Of a stretch of 64,000 nt of DNA, positions 43,103-51,976 are shown piece by piece. Position 1 is the stretch's first letter; each line of letters begins with the position of its first letter. The stretch is taken from contig CAJQHR010000001.1 of NCBI GenBank assembly GCA_905478225.1, forward strand, positions 115,024 to 179,023, given 5' to 3'. The position numbers and the translations under genes are program-made. The stretch is from an uncultured Crocinitomix sp. GTDB taxonomy: Bacteria; Bacteroidota; Bacteroidia; Flavobacteriales_D; Crocinitomicaceae. A model generated the notes under the pieces. That model was not told the DNA's origin. It saw nothing but the letters and a program-made list of their open reading frames with translations, and made no database searches.

Positions 43103-43762
43103 TTGGAGCCGAAAGTATTGATAGTAGATGATGAGCCGGATATTTTGGATTTGCTTGCTTATAACTTCGAGAAGGAGGGCTATAAAGTGTACAAATCGAA
43201 TACAGGACAAGATGCAGTGGACACTGCGGTTAAGGTTGTTCCGGATGTGATTTTTTTGGATGTGATGTTACCGGATATTGACGGAATAGAAGTTTGCGAA
43301 TTAATGCGAAGGTATCCATCCCTTAACAATTCCTATATTATATTTTTATCCGCCCGTGGCGAAGATTATTCGCAAGTAGCGGGATATAGAGCTGGAGGTT
43401 ACGACTATATCGTTAAGCCGGTCCGTATGCGCGTTTTAATTCATAAAGTGAAAGCATTGCTAGAACGCAATATCGACAATACAAGTAAGAGTAGAGAAAA
43501 AGTATTGATTGATCCTGAACGCTATTCCATTCAAAAAGAAGGGAAGGAATCCATTATTCCGAAAAAGGAGTTTGAGCTGCTTTCCTTTTTAATGAGTACC
43601 CCTCAAAAAGTATTTAGGCGTGAAGAGATTCTGGCGAGTCTATGGGGTGACCCAAAGATAAGCGACCGCACAATTGATGTTCACGTACGTTAACTCCGCG
43701 AAAAATTTGGTTCTGGTATAATTAGAACGGTAAAAGGTGTTGGTTATCGCTATATGGGTTAA
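43103..43762 (+). pseudogene. Second PhoB/OmpR-family response regulator, broken by an in-frame TAA in the DNA-recognition helix
   Basis: From a TTG at 43103 the protein begins (L/M)EPKVLIVDDEPDI, the normal receiver start; an ATG at 43058 in the same frame lies in the operator. The receiver (VIFLDVMLPDIDGIE, FLSARGEDYSQ, IVKPVRMRVL) is intact. The winged helix reads SDRTIDVHVR then TAA (43691-43693), where the paralogue has Lys, and the frame continues LREKFGSGIIRTVKGVGYRYMG to a second TAA at 43760-43762. One base change (AAA to TAA) explains it. The truncated product of 196 residues lacks part of the recognition helix and the wing, so it should not bind DNA normally. Confidence 0.8.
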
Positions 43763-43766
43763 TCCA

Positions 43767-43998
43767 CTAGCGAATAACTGTAAATCGTTTTGTAATTACC
43801 GTATTTGAATCATCAATTACTTGAACGTAATAAATACCCTCTGCTAAATTCCCAATTGCAATGGAAGTTGTATTTCCATTCACCGTTTGCACGATTTGAC
43901 CCACTCAAGTAAGAATCGCAACTATCGCATTGACTTAAACTAATTTCTGTAAAAAGAGAACCCAAAAGAACAAATAAATATTTCAAAGACTTAAACAT
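43767..43998 (-). pseudogene. Remnant of a T9SS substrate gene: signal peptide joined out of frame to a sorting domain
   Basis: The ATG at 43998 starts a signal peptide (MFKSLKYLFVLLGSLFTEISLSQ) and CDSCDSYLSG. At about 43900-43912 the reading frame that makes sense switches: from there the other frame encodes GQIVQTVNGNTTSIAIGNLAEG followed by IYYVQVIDDSNTVITKRFTVIR and TAG, a T9SS type-A sorting domain almost the same as the end of the carboxypeptidase gene at 46420. The middle of the gene has been deleted with a frame change. Probably not functional. Confidence 0.75.
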
Positions 43999-44205
43999 AT
44001 AATAGCTTTTTTCCCCTAAGGCTAAAGCGTCAACAACCGTACTTGTTAAGATCGCAGTAACTTTAATTATATGTTACTGCAAAGGCTGTATATAGACCTT
44101 CGTTGATCTCATTAATGTTAACAATATTAAAATACTTAGTGTTTTACTTTATTTGTTAAAAATAAAATGGTTCTCCTTTAAATTCTCCGATAAGATATTT
44201 TGTAA

Positions 44206-46386
44206 TTATTTTTGATTTATAATAATGTTATAATAACTATTGTCATTGATTGAAATTTTAACAAAATACATTCCGGATGGTTGATTGAAATTAACGTTTA
44301 GCACTTCATTAACTGCACCACTCTTTTCAATAATTTTTTGCATTTCGGAATTTAGAATTTCAATAGTATATTCTCCATCTTCACCTGATAAATCGACAGT
44401 GAAATGATCAATTACTGGATTGGGATAAATAGAAAGTAGATAGTCATTTAATTCATCCAAACTCAAATCATAGAAACTAAAACAAGTGGATGTATCTGTA
44501 CAAATACCATCACTAATAACAACTGCATAAGCGCCAGGCTCTATAACAGTAAAAATAGCACTCTCTCCTTCTGCAACAATTTCACCATTGTCACAGTTGA
44601 TCCACTGATAAAACTCTCCCGTGGCAGAGGCTTCAAGGGTTTGTTCAATGACGCTTACAACAGTGTCGACCTCATGCACATTTAGAAGCAAGGCAAGTAT
44701 CGAGTCACAGCCGTTGATGTCTGTGAAAACTTCAGTTACAATTCCTTCGTTTGAACTGGTATAGGTACTTAAACCAAAAGTGATTGTGTCCCCCTTGCAG
44801 ATAGAAAGATCAAATGTATCTATCCATTGAGGATACAAATACACACTTGAATAAACAACACTATCAGGTAAATCGTCAAGATCAAATGTTGATATTTGTA
44901 CCGTATTGTCCATCAATATTGGTGCAGAACTTCCGTCAGGAAATAAATATTCTGTTTCTAAGCAAACAGTGTCACTTTCAAAATGAAGGTTGACAGGGTG
45001 GTTATTAAACCCTAAAAGCTCAACATCAGTAACAATTCCATCATATGGCCGATTAGAATATGTGTAAAGGTTTGATGTTATTTTTTCTTCAGCATCATTA
45101 GTTCTAAGTCTAAAAACAGGGTAAGAATTTTCGAAAGGTTGTGCCTTTAACAGGAAACCACTTTCAACTATATCTACCTGCTCAATCTCTATTCCAAATT
45201 CACTATTATAAAATTGATAATTGATATCTTCTGCTTCTTCATAAGTTGTAATGTATGCTGTATCAATTGTTTGCTCAACCAATTGGCGTGATTCTATTAT
45301 ATTTCGAACGCTATCTCCATTAGCACCGAAGACCATAAACGTTCTGAAACGAATAGATTCTCCGAAGCTTATCCTTTCCTCTCCTATTAGTATTTTAGGT
45401 GATGTAAATACGTTATAATTTCTTGCGACACCAGTGGAACCTTGTCTAAAACGACTTTTGTATGTTCTTCCATTATTTTCTTTTCCAATTACCAGCCCTA
45501 ACGTTGGACTGCCCACCTCAATATCGGATGAAAATGCAGCCCAGCCACCTGTTGTATCCGCTTCAACAATTGGCGCTATGCCCCATCCTCCCGCCATAAG
45601 TTCCAATGTATTGTCAGCACGTGCAATAAACATATGGTCAAGATTTGAGTCTCTAACTCCTCCCCAAGGAATATTTAAATAACCTAAATTATCATTACCA
45701 AAATTGTAGATAAAATAGTCGACCTGTATGACCCCACCCCCTAAGTTTTTGTACTTTGTATAGTACATTATAGAAGAAGTGTAATTGGAATTATTAACAC
45801 TTTTAGTGTGCGCATGTTGTCCCCAATTTACAATTGAGTATGATTGGTCAATAGTATCGGTATGATAAGCAACCATTGGTGAGTAAAATGGTGAATTTTG
45901 AGTTGAATCATGCAGGTAAACCCCAGATTGATGCACAAAATAAAGCGAATCTGGTAAAATGTTTTTGGCCAAATCAACCGCTACCATTTGCCAAACTTCA
46001 TCTACCCAAGGAGCAAAATACCTACCGTACCACTCAGGGTCAGCTGGCTCCCACCTCCATTGCGGAGGGATTGATTCTCCAAAGACGCCTCTTAATGAAT
46101 AAATTTGTCCCCCCTTACCTATACGCATTCTGTATGATTGGTTTGTATCAATATCGGATATATAAAGTAATTCTTTTTGAAAAACCGTGGTTTCAGGAAA
46201 ACTGTCTGTTACAAACCACTCACTACCGGTTTCTGTATAATCATCTGAAAATAAAATAGTACCTTCATTCACGGTCATAGTGTCCACTCCTTCAAAAACC
46301 TTTACCAGTTTTTCCATTGGAACCTGACCTGTTGCTGTTAAAGAAGAAACAAGTATTGTAATTGATAATAAATTATTAATTTTCAT
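44206..46386 (-). CDS. Large secreted protein with T9SS type-A sorting domain, function unknown
   Basis: 726 residues. A signal peptide (MKINNLLSITILVSSLTATG) is followed by a large beta-rich N-terminal region (about 20-400) with many aromatic residues and conserved-looking strings such as YFIYNFGNDNLGYLNIPWGG and TLELMAGGWGIAP, then linker domains with DTFDLSICKGDTITFG and CDSILALLLNVHEVDTVV (SprB-like repeat style), and a sorting domain from YLLSIYPNPVIDHFTVDLSG to the end. Export by T9SS is well supported. The catalytic or binding role of the N-terminal part is not recognised; its lyase- or glycosidase-like look is only an impression. Confidence 0.8.
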   Translation of the reverse strand: MKINNLLSITILVSSLTATGQVPMEKLVKVFEGVDTMTVNEGTILFSDDYTETGSEWFVTDSFPETTVFQKELLYISDIDTNQSYRMRIGKGGQIYSLRGVFGESIPPQWRWEPADPEWYGRYFAPWVDEVWQMVAVDLAKNILPDSLYFVHQSGVYLHDSTQNSPFYSPMVAYHTDTIDQSYSIVNWGQHAHTKSVNNSNYTSSIMYYTKYKNLGGGVIQVDYFIYNFGNDNLGYLNIPWGGVRDSNLDHMFIARADNTLELMAGGWGIAPIVEADTTGGWAAFSSDIEVGSPTLGLVIGKENNGRTYKSRFRQGSTGVARNYNVFTSPKILIGEERISFGESIRFRTFMVFGANGDSVRNIIESRQLVEQTIDTAYITTYEEAEDINYQFYNSEFGIEIEQVDIVESGFLLKAQPFENSYPVFRLRTNDAEEKITSNLYTYSNRPYDGIVTDVELLGFNNHPVNLHFESDTVCLETEYLFPDGSSAPILMDNTVQISTFDLDDLPDSVVYSSVYLYPQWIDTFDLSICKGDTITFGLSTYTSSNEGIVTEVFTDINGCDSILALLLNVHEVDTVVSVIEQTLEASATGEFYQWINCDNGEIVAEGESAIFTVIEPGAYAVVISDGICTDTSTCFSFYDLSLDELNDYLLSIYPNPVIDHFTVDLSGEDGEYTIEILNSEMQKIIEKSGAVNEVLNVNFNQPSGMYFVKISINDNSYYNIIINQK

Positions 46387-46419
46387 TTGGTACGTGCTTA
46401 AAGTGGTCTAACCCCCTAA

Positions 46420-48759
46420 TTATCGAATAACCGTGAATCGTTTTGTAATAACAGCATTCGTTCCGTCAATCACTTGCACATAATAAATACCTTCAGCTAA
46501 ATTTCCGACTCCAATAGCGCTTGTATTTCCATTCACAGTTTGCACGGTTTGTCCCAATTCATTCTGAATAGTGACTGTTTGAACATTCACATGCTCTGCG
46601 ATTTTAATGTTTAATAGGTCTGTTGCTGGATTTGGATAAACAGAAATAGTGTTGTCTGTAAACTCATTAATTCCACTATCATCAAATCCATCAGTATAAA
46701 CTGAGAAATCATCAAAATAGAATCCATCCAATTGCAGTCCACCATCCGTAATTAACAAGAATTTAAAACGCACTTCAGCTTCGTCTAAATAATCTACCAA
46801 ATCAATTTCTTCTAACACCCAATCCATTTGAAATCCATCATATAGCGGCTCTCCTTCGCCATCTTCCTGATTTTCAACCCCAGTATCGGTGTACTTACCG
46901 CATAATGGTAACCACGAATCTCCCCCGTCTGTTGAGGCCATGAAATGCACATAATCGTAATCGTTTTCAATTTCCCACTGTGCTCTGAAGCTAACGAAGG
47001 CATATGTGGCATGTGAAAATGTAAATGGCTCATTTAATTCAATTTCTTTCTCCACATTATTTCCATACGTATCATCATAAGGACTATCTGTAATACAGTT
47101 TGTTGGAGAATAGTAAGTTTCACCTGTAAAATCCCATTCACCCGACCAGTTAGTCAAGTCTTCACAATCATCATAGAAAACAACTGTACCCGAACCAAAC
47201 GTTTTTGTTATGGTATCATTTCTTGTCCAAGTACCATTATCAGTATGTAGAACAAATTTAATTTCATCACCGAACCCAATGCCTGGGTCCAATTCAAAAC
47301 TAATTGAATCCTCAATGATTTCCATTAAATCTAAATTGTGAATATTACCACCCTCTAGTGTTTCAATTCCTGTTATGGCAGTCATTGTTACAACCATTGG
47401 TCCATCTTCTAAACCAAGGCGTTCTAATTCATAGGTGAAATAACCTGTTAACTCTGAAACTTTGTTTGATCCTAATTCAGTCGTTACTCCATAAACATGC
47501 GGTAAATGAGCTAACACAAGATTTGGAAAAAACATTTCCTTACATGTAGGGACAATCGCAGAACTTGGCGGCCAAAACGAATTACCAACCTCTGGGGTTA
47601 TGGCGTAAATCTCTGTATCCTCATCTATATACATCCAATCATCTGAATCTCCAGCAGCGGGATATAACCCTGTAGCTTTTATTGGATCATAGCCATTATA
47701 TTCTACCATGTGGTTGGAATACTGTTGGAAATAATCATGGTGCTCCGCAAATTCGGCATAAGCCCATCCGATAGGGAATAATAATAGATCGCCATGTGCA
47801 TGGGCATTAAAAGCAAATTCAAATTCATGATTTTCGCAAAACCATTTTATCGCTTGTGTTTCTGGCTCGGAAAAAGGTCCTTCTCCTGCAAAAACATCAC
47901 TGTCCTCATCTGGTGATGTTCCAGCTTCATTCCAGTGGTAAGAGTAGTTTCTATTTAAATCAACACCTTTATTTGAAGATCCAATGCCAGGATTTCTGTT
48001 TTTTCTGTGCATTCCGCCACCGCCTGGATTGGTAGTTTGGTTTCGCTTATAACCATCAGGATTAATCATTGGCACGAAGTACATTTCTGTGTTATCTACT
48101 AAATATGTAGTCTCGCTATCTGTTCCATAATTCTCTAAAACATACCACATGTAAAAAATGGTTTGCGACAAACTCATTGGCTCCCGTGCATGATGTATAG
48201 CGGTGTACATTACTTCCTTTTCATCTTCGTCCACTTCTGGATTGTCAGAAATTTTTACCCAATGAATTGGTCGTCCTTCCCAAGTTTCGAAGTCACTAAT
48301 ACCATCTTTTTCAGTAATTAAATCCGGATAAGCAGCGCGCATTTCATCTAGCTCTGTCAAATACTCTTCGTAAGTATAATAACCACCCATTGACCCGAGT
48401 TCAAAATTGTCAGGCCTCGTTGGTCCTGCGCCAATTCCTCCTCCAGAATCAGGGCAGTCAACACGGTCTGCCTTTGGCGAGGCATCTGTGCTGTGCTCGG
48501 CATAATAGGTTGCAACGTCCTCAATTAAAATCTCATGGGTAACTCCATTATCGGTCAAAATTTGAATGTCCAGTTCGGATAAATCAGCAATGAACCAATG
48601 ATCTGATTTGAGATCACCGTGATCAATAGTTACGCCTAGTGAACTAATTTCAGCGAGTTCAGCGTTTGTTGCAAATATTTTAACCTTTGAATAAAGTAAT
48701 TGGTTGTAACCAATAAAAGGAAGGCATAGAATTGCTAAAAGAAGTGTAATTTTTTTCAT
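46420..48759 (-). CDS. Secreted M14 zinc carboxypeptidase with T9SS type-A sorting domain
   Basis: 779 residues. Signal peptide MKKITLLLAILCLPFIGYNQ, a propeptide-like region (about 20-125), then the M14 domain (about 125-425): zinc motif HHAREPMS (HxxE), NPDGYKRNQT, GVDLNRNYSYHW with the substrate Arg/Asn, third zinc His in FNAHAHGDLLLFP, and the catalytic Glu region AITPEVGNSFWP. A beta-sandwich and a jelly-roll of about 150 residues follow (FSHATYAFVSFRAQW), ending with a T9SS sorting domain (NTISVYPNPATDLLNI, ITKRFTVIR). It releases C-terminal amino acids from peptides outside the cell. Confidence 0.93.
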   Translation of the reverse strand: MKKITLLLAILCLPFIGYNQLLYSKVKIFATNAELAEISSLGVTIDHGDLKSDHWFIADLSELDIQILTDNGVTHEILIEDVATYYAEHSTDASPKADRVDCPDSGGGIGAGPTRPDNFELGSMGGYYTYEEYLTELDEMRAAYPDLITEKDGISDFETWEGRPIHWVKISDNPEVDEDEKEVMYTAIHHAREPMSLSQTIFYMWYVLENYGTDSETTYLVDNTEMYFVPMINPDGYKRNQTTNPGGGGMHRKNRNPGIGSSNKGVDLNRNYSYHWNEAGTSPDEDSDVFAGEGPFSEPETQAIKWFCENHEFEFAFNAHAHGDLLLFPIGWAYAEFAEHHDYFQQYSNHMVEYNGYDPIKATGLYPAAGDSDDWMYIDEDTEIYAITPEVGNSFWPPSSAIVPTCKEMFFPNLVLAHLPHVYGVTTELGSNKVSELTGYFTYELERLGLEDGPMVVTMTAITGIETLEGGNIHNLDLMEIIEDSISFELDPGIGFGDEIKFVLHTDNGTWTRNDTITKTFGSGTVVFYDDCEDLTNWSGEWDFTGETYYSPTNCITDSPYDDTYGNNVEKEIELNEPFTFSHATYAFVSFRAQWEIENDYDYVHFMASTDGGDSWLPLCGKYTDTGVENQEDGEGEPLYDGFQMDWVLEEIDLVDYLDEAEVRFKFLLITDGGLQLDGFYFDDFSVYTDGFDDSGINEFTDNTISVYPNPATDLLNIKIAEHVNVQTVTIQNELGQTVQTVNGNTSAIGVGNLAEGIYYVQVIDGTNAVITKRFTVIR

Positions 48760-48929
48760 GAAAGAAGTGTTTCTTGTGTTATAAAGTTACAAAATTTTTA
48801 GCCGTGAATTTTGTTTCTGCGGTTAAAAATGAAGTCGTTCTTGGAGTGCAACCTTCAAAAAGAATCAAAAAACCAAAAAAGACTTCGCGATTTAAGGATT
48901 CTTGTTTATATTTACAAAAAATATTTATC

Positions 48930-49043
48930 ATGTCAGAAGAAAAATCAGATCGCCCTTTTTTCGACGATTCAACGTCTATTTTGGTACCAATTTATGTGCT
49001 AATTTGTTTGGTCATTATCTTTGGAACACTATTCTTTGGATAA
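48930..49043 (+). CDS. 37-residue single-pass membrane protein
   Basis: The short ORF MSEEKSDRPFFDDSTSILVP followed by IYVLICLVIIFGTLFFG has an acidic cytosolic head and one membrane helix, and its stop is 30 bp before the GH3 gene. A longer in-frame extension upstream (48774) is basic and low-complexity and is not convincing. Such tiny membrane proteins ahead of larger genes occur in Bacteroidota; homology was not checked. Function unknown. Confidence 0.55.
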   Translation: MSEEKSDRPFFDDSTSILVPIYVLICLVIIFGTLFFG

Positions 49044-49073
49044 ACTGATTGCAGAATAATATTGGAGACTTAA

Positions 49074-50630
49074 ATGGCGCAAATCGGCGAGTCTTTTGAT
49101 ATAAACAATACTTTAATGTCGCTTAATTCATTGTTTTCTTGGATAATAAAAAAGCGAATCCATCAAATAGAATTATTTAAAGAGTATCCTTTCGAGGTTC
49201 AACGTGATGTCTTTATGGAACTCATTTCACGTGGGTCGAATACCGAATGGGGCAAAAAATTCAACTTTTCTCAAATTGATACTTATGAAGATTTCAATGA
49301 AATGGTTCCTTTAACGAACTACGAAATGTTAGAGCCATATGTGCAACGCTTATTGAAAAATGAGCAGAATTTACTTTGGGACAAAGACATTAAATGGTTT
49401 GCACAATCCTCAGGGACTATGAGTGCAAAGAGTAAATTTATCCCTGTTTCTAAAGAAGCACTTGAAAATTGTCACTATAAAGGAGGAAAAGATTTACTGA
49501 GTTTATATTATAACCAGATTCCGGACAGAAAACTCTATAAAGGAAAGCACCTGATATTGGGTGGCAGTGCAAAAATCAATTACCTAAACGAGAATACAGA
49601 TTCTTATTTTGGTGACCTTTCGGCTATCATTTTAAAAAACATGCCTTGGTGGGCTGAAGTTAGAAGGACTCCAGCAAAAGAAATTGCGCTAATGAGTGAA
49701 TGGGAAGAGAAGCTTGAAAAGCTTGCCCATTCTACCATCAAACAAGATATCTATATTTTGGCAGGCGTACCCAGTTGGTCCTTAATTCTATGCAATAGAA
49801 TTTTAGAAATCACTGGAAAAAAAAATATGCGCGAGGTTTGGCCTAATTTGGAATTGTTTATGCATGGCGGGGTAAGTTTTGAACCTTATCGCGAACAGTT
49901 TCGTAAAATCATTCCATTTGATGACATGAATTATGTTGAAACCTACAATGCCTCTGAAGGTTTTTTCGGTATTCAAGATGATTTTAAAATCAATGAATTA
50001 TTATTGATGTTGGATTATGGGGTTTTCTTTGAATTTATTCCAATGGATGAATTTGATGGAGTAAATTCCAAAACAGTAATTTCGCTCGAACACGTTGAGT
50101 TAGGCGTAAATTATGCGTTAGTCGTGTCAACGAATGCGGGATTGTGGCGCCATATTATTGGCGATACGATTCGTTTCACTAATTCAAGCCCCTATCGTTT
50201 TAAAATTACTGGGAGAACTAAGAGTTATATAAATGCTTTTGGTGAAGAGTTAGTAGTAGAAAACGCCGAAACGGCCATTCACAGTGTTTGTAAATTAACG
50301 GGTTTGGAAGTGTTAGAATATACTGCGGGACCAATTTATATGGAAGATGGCAATGGAGGAGGACACGAATGGATTATTGAGTTTAAAGAGCCGCCTGCAT
50401 CACTTGAATCTTTTACACAAGAATTAGACAAAGCTCTAAAGGCCACCAATTCAGATTATGAAGCCAAACGAACGGGTGATCTATCCATGCAAATGCCAGT
50501 AGTAAAACAGGCACCACGTGGTTTATTTGAGCATTGGTTAAAATCAAAAGGAAAACTTGGTGGGCAAAATAAGGTTCCAAGACTTTCGAATAATAGAGAA
50601 CTCCTAGATGAAATCATGACGGCTTGGTAA
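49074..50630 (+). CDS. GH3-family acyl-acid amido synthetase-like protein
   Basis: 518 residues of the GH3 fold, an adenylate-forming enzyme. SNTEWGKKFNFSQIDTYEDF, the ATP-binding SSGTMSAKSKFIPVS (P-loop-like STTSG.... region), YNASEGFFG (motif II) and GDTIRFTNSSPYRFKITGRT (motif III) are the expected signatures. Plant members join amino acids to jasmonate or auxin; bacterial members are widespread in Bacteroidota with unknown substrates. Starts 30 bp after a tiny membrane-protein gene and is likely co-transcribed with it. Confidence 0.88.
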   Translation: MAQIGESFDINNTLMSLNSLFSWIIKKRIHQIELFKEYPFEVQRDVFMELISRGSNTEWGKKFNFSQIDTYEDFNEMVPLTNYEMLEPYVQRLLKNEQNLLWDKDIKWFAQSSGTMSAKSKFIPVSKEALENCHYKGGKDLLSLYYNQIPDRKLYKGKHLILGGSAKINYLNENTDSYFGDLSAIILKNMPWWAEVRRTPAKEIALMSEWEEKLEKLAHSTIKQDIYILAGVPSWSLILCNRILEITGKKNMREVWPNLELFMHGGVSFEPYREQFRKIIPFDDMNYVETYNASEGFFGIQDDFKINELLLMLDYGVFFEFIPMDEFDGVNSKTVISLEHVELGVNYALVVSTNAGLWRHIIGDTIRFTNSSPYRFKITGRTKSYINAFGEELVVENAETAIHSVCKLTGLEVLEYTAGPIYMEDGNGGGHEWIIEFKEPPASLESFTQELDKALKATNSDYEAKRTGDLSMQMPVVKQAPRGLFEHWLKSKGKLGGQNKVPRLSNNRELLDEIMTAW

Positions 50631-50717
50631 AACATGCAACGGGCTAAGTCATCATAGCCAACCTGTCAAATGCTATTATGAGAGATAGCCATATGTATGT
50701 AGCTAGCAGAAACAAAA

Positions 50718-50751
50718 AATGGCAATCAATACTTTCGTATCAATTGCCATT
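50718..50751 (-). terminator. Terminator of the lipoprotein gene at 50790
   Basis: A long imperfect hairpin: AATGGCAAT pairs with ATTGCCATT and an inner ATAC-TTTC-GTAT stem continues it; on the minus strand it is followed by six T. Confidence 0.8.
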
Positions 50752-50789
50752 CACTCATTAGCGCAATTTCTTCTTGCGAAGATTATAGA

Positions 50790-51452
50790 CTAGTATTCGT
50801 CATCATAATCTCCATACTCATCCTCTAAGTCCATTTCACCGAAAAGCTCAAAAAGCTCTAGGTATAACAAAAACGTTTCAGAACGATATAATTTTGTTTT
50901 TGTAGTTTGGTTTGATTCACCATAGATAGTTACTTCATCTGGCATCTCATCTTCGATATTATAATCCCAGTTAGAAGGAACCAATAATTCTCCTTCAATT
51001 ACACTTGCATCAATATCATCATAAGTCTTTCCGTTATATGTGAAACTGTGAGGCACTGTGAATTGATTTTCATTCACAACATAAGTAACACGTTCTAAAA
51101 TGTAATCTTCTTTTGTTAAGTTCAAGTTATATGTATAGCTTGATCCATCAATTTCGAAATCTTCATCAAGGAACACAGAGTCAGTTACTGTTGTAGCTGT
51201 TACGTGATATTTAGCTTCACTTAATTCAATTTCGTACATGCTATATCCATATACTTCATACTCCATTGTGCTGTCATTGCCCTCTTGAGTAATTGAAACA
51301 ATTGCTGTTGTGTCAAGCGCGTTGTCAATATGCACTAAATAAGATGATTCGAATAAATCACCATCAAAATAATTGTCCTCACTGCTGCCGCTGCCACAAG
51401 ATGCTAATGCAAACAAAAGAACACCGGTAATAAGGTAAATTGTATTTTTCAT
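50790..51452 (-). CDS. Lipoprotein of unknown function
   Basis: 220 residues. Lipoprotein signal with lipobox (LLFALASC, Cys19), a short Ser/Asp linker and a beta-rich body of about 170 residues (YLVHIDNALDTTAIVSITQ, SMYEIELSEAKYHVTATTV) and a strongly acidic tail (EDEYGDYDDEY). I do not recognise a family. It lies after the 155-residue gene at 51493 with a 40-bp gap that holds a small TCCCG/CGGGA dyad, and ends at a good terminator. Probably on the periplasmic or surface side of the membrane. Confidence 0.7.
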   Translation of the reverse strand: MKNTIYLITGVLLFALASCGSGSSEDNYFDGDLFESSYLVHIDNALDTTAIVSITQEGNDSTMEYEVYGYSMYEIELSEAKYHVTATTVTDSVFLDEDFEIDGSSYTYNLNLTKEDYILERVTYVVNENQFTVPHSFTYNGKTYDDIDASVIEGELLVPSNWDYNIEDEMPDEVTIYGESNQTTKTKLYRSETFLLYLELFELFGEMDLEDEYGDYDDEY

Positions 51453-51492
51453 TTCTAAGGTTTAAATATCCCGGTAAATTAAACGGGAGTTG

Positions 51493-51960
51493 CTAATAAA
51501 TAAATTTCGTAGCAAAGTTACATTTTATTTTAACACCTGCGCTATCACTGTGAAAAACAGGGGCAATTAATGGATTTATTTTTTGTTTTCGGTAGGAATT
51601 GATAATTGTACCGTGTTTGTAAATCATAAAAACGGCTCCAGAAATTAAAATCCATGGCAAGATTTTGTTTAAGGAATTTGTAATCTCAGCATTCAGGATG
51701 AATATAGAGATGCAAATTACATGGAGACCAAACGCTAAAAAGAAATAGGAAACGAAAATACTGGATAGGAGTTTTTCAATTGGTGTTTTTTGATTTTGAA
51801 GGGCGTTTAATTCGCGGTTGGAAATCTCAATCATGATCGCCTTAATTTCTTCAGGCGTGTAATTATAATTGGCAGCCAATTCTTCGCGGATCTCGGTTTT
51901 TGTTATTTCATTCTTTGACTTTAGGTCAAAATAGTCGACAATTAAGAGTTCTGTGCTCAT
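51493..51960 (-). CDS. Small two-helix membrane protein, unknown
   Basis: 155 residues. A charged N-terminal helical region of about 60 residues (EIRE..ANYNYTPEEIKAIMIEI) precedes two membrane segments (IFVSYFFLAFGLHVICISIFIL and ILPWILISGAVFMIY), then a short basic tail. No family recognised. It is the last gene of the tatA-gatA-mltD-DUF4837 transcription unit (16 bp gap). Confidence 0.65.
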   Translation of the reverse strand: MSTELLIVDYFDLKSKNEITKTEIREELAANYNYTPEEIKAIMIEISNRELNALQNQKTPIEKLLSSIFVSYFFLAFGLHVICISIFILNAEITNSLNKILPWILISGAVFMIYKHGTIINSYRKQKINPLIAPVFHSDSAGVKIKCNFATKFIY

Positions 51961-51976
51961 TTCAAAAGCGGTTTAA

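Noticed and set aside
30546..43762. Reassignment of TAA to a sense codon
   Set aside because: Many intact genes in the window end in TAA (for example cysS, ppa, gatA), so TAA is a normal stop; point mutation or sequence error explains the interrupted frames better.
44040..44130. TTAACA near 44113 as a further Pho-type box
   Set aside because: A single hexamer; the next position at 11 bp does not match, and no gene start is suitably placed.
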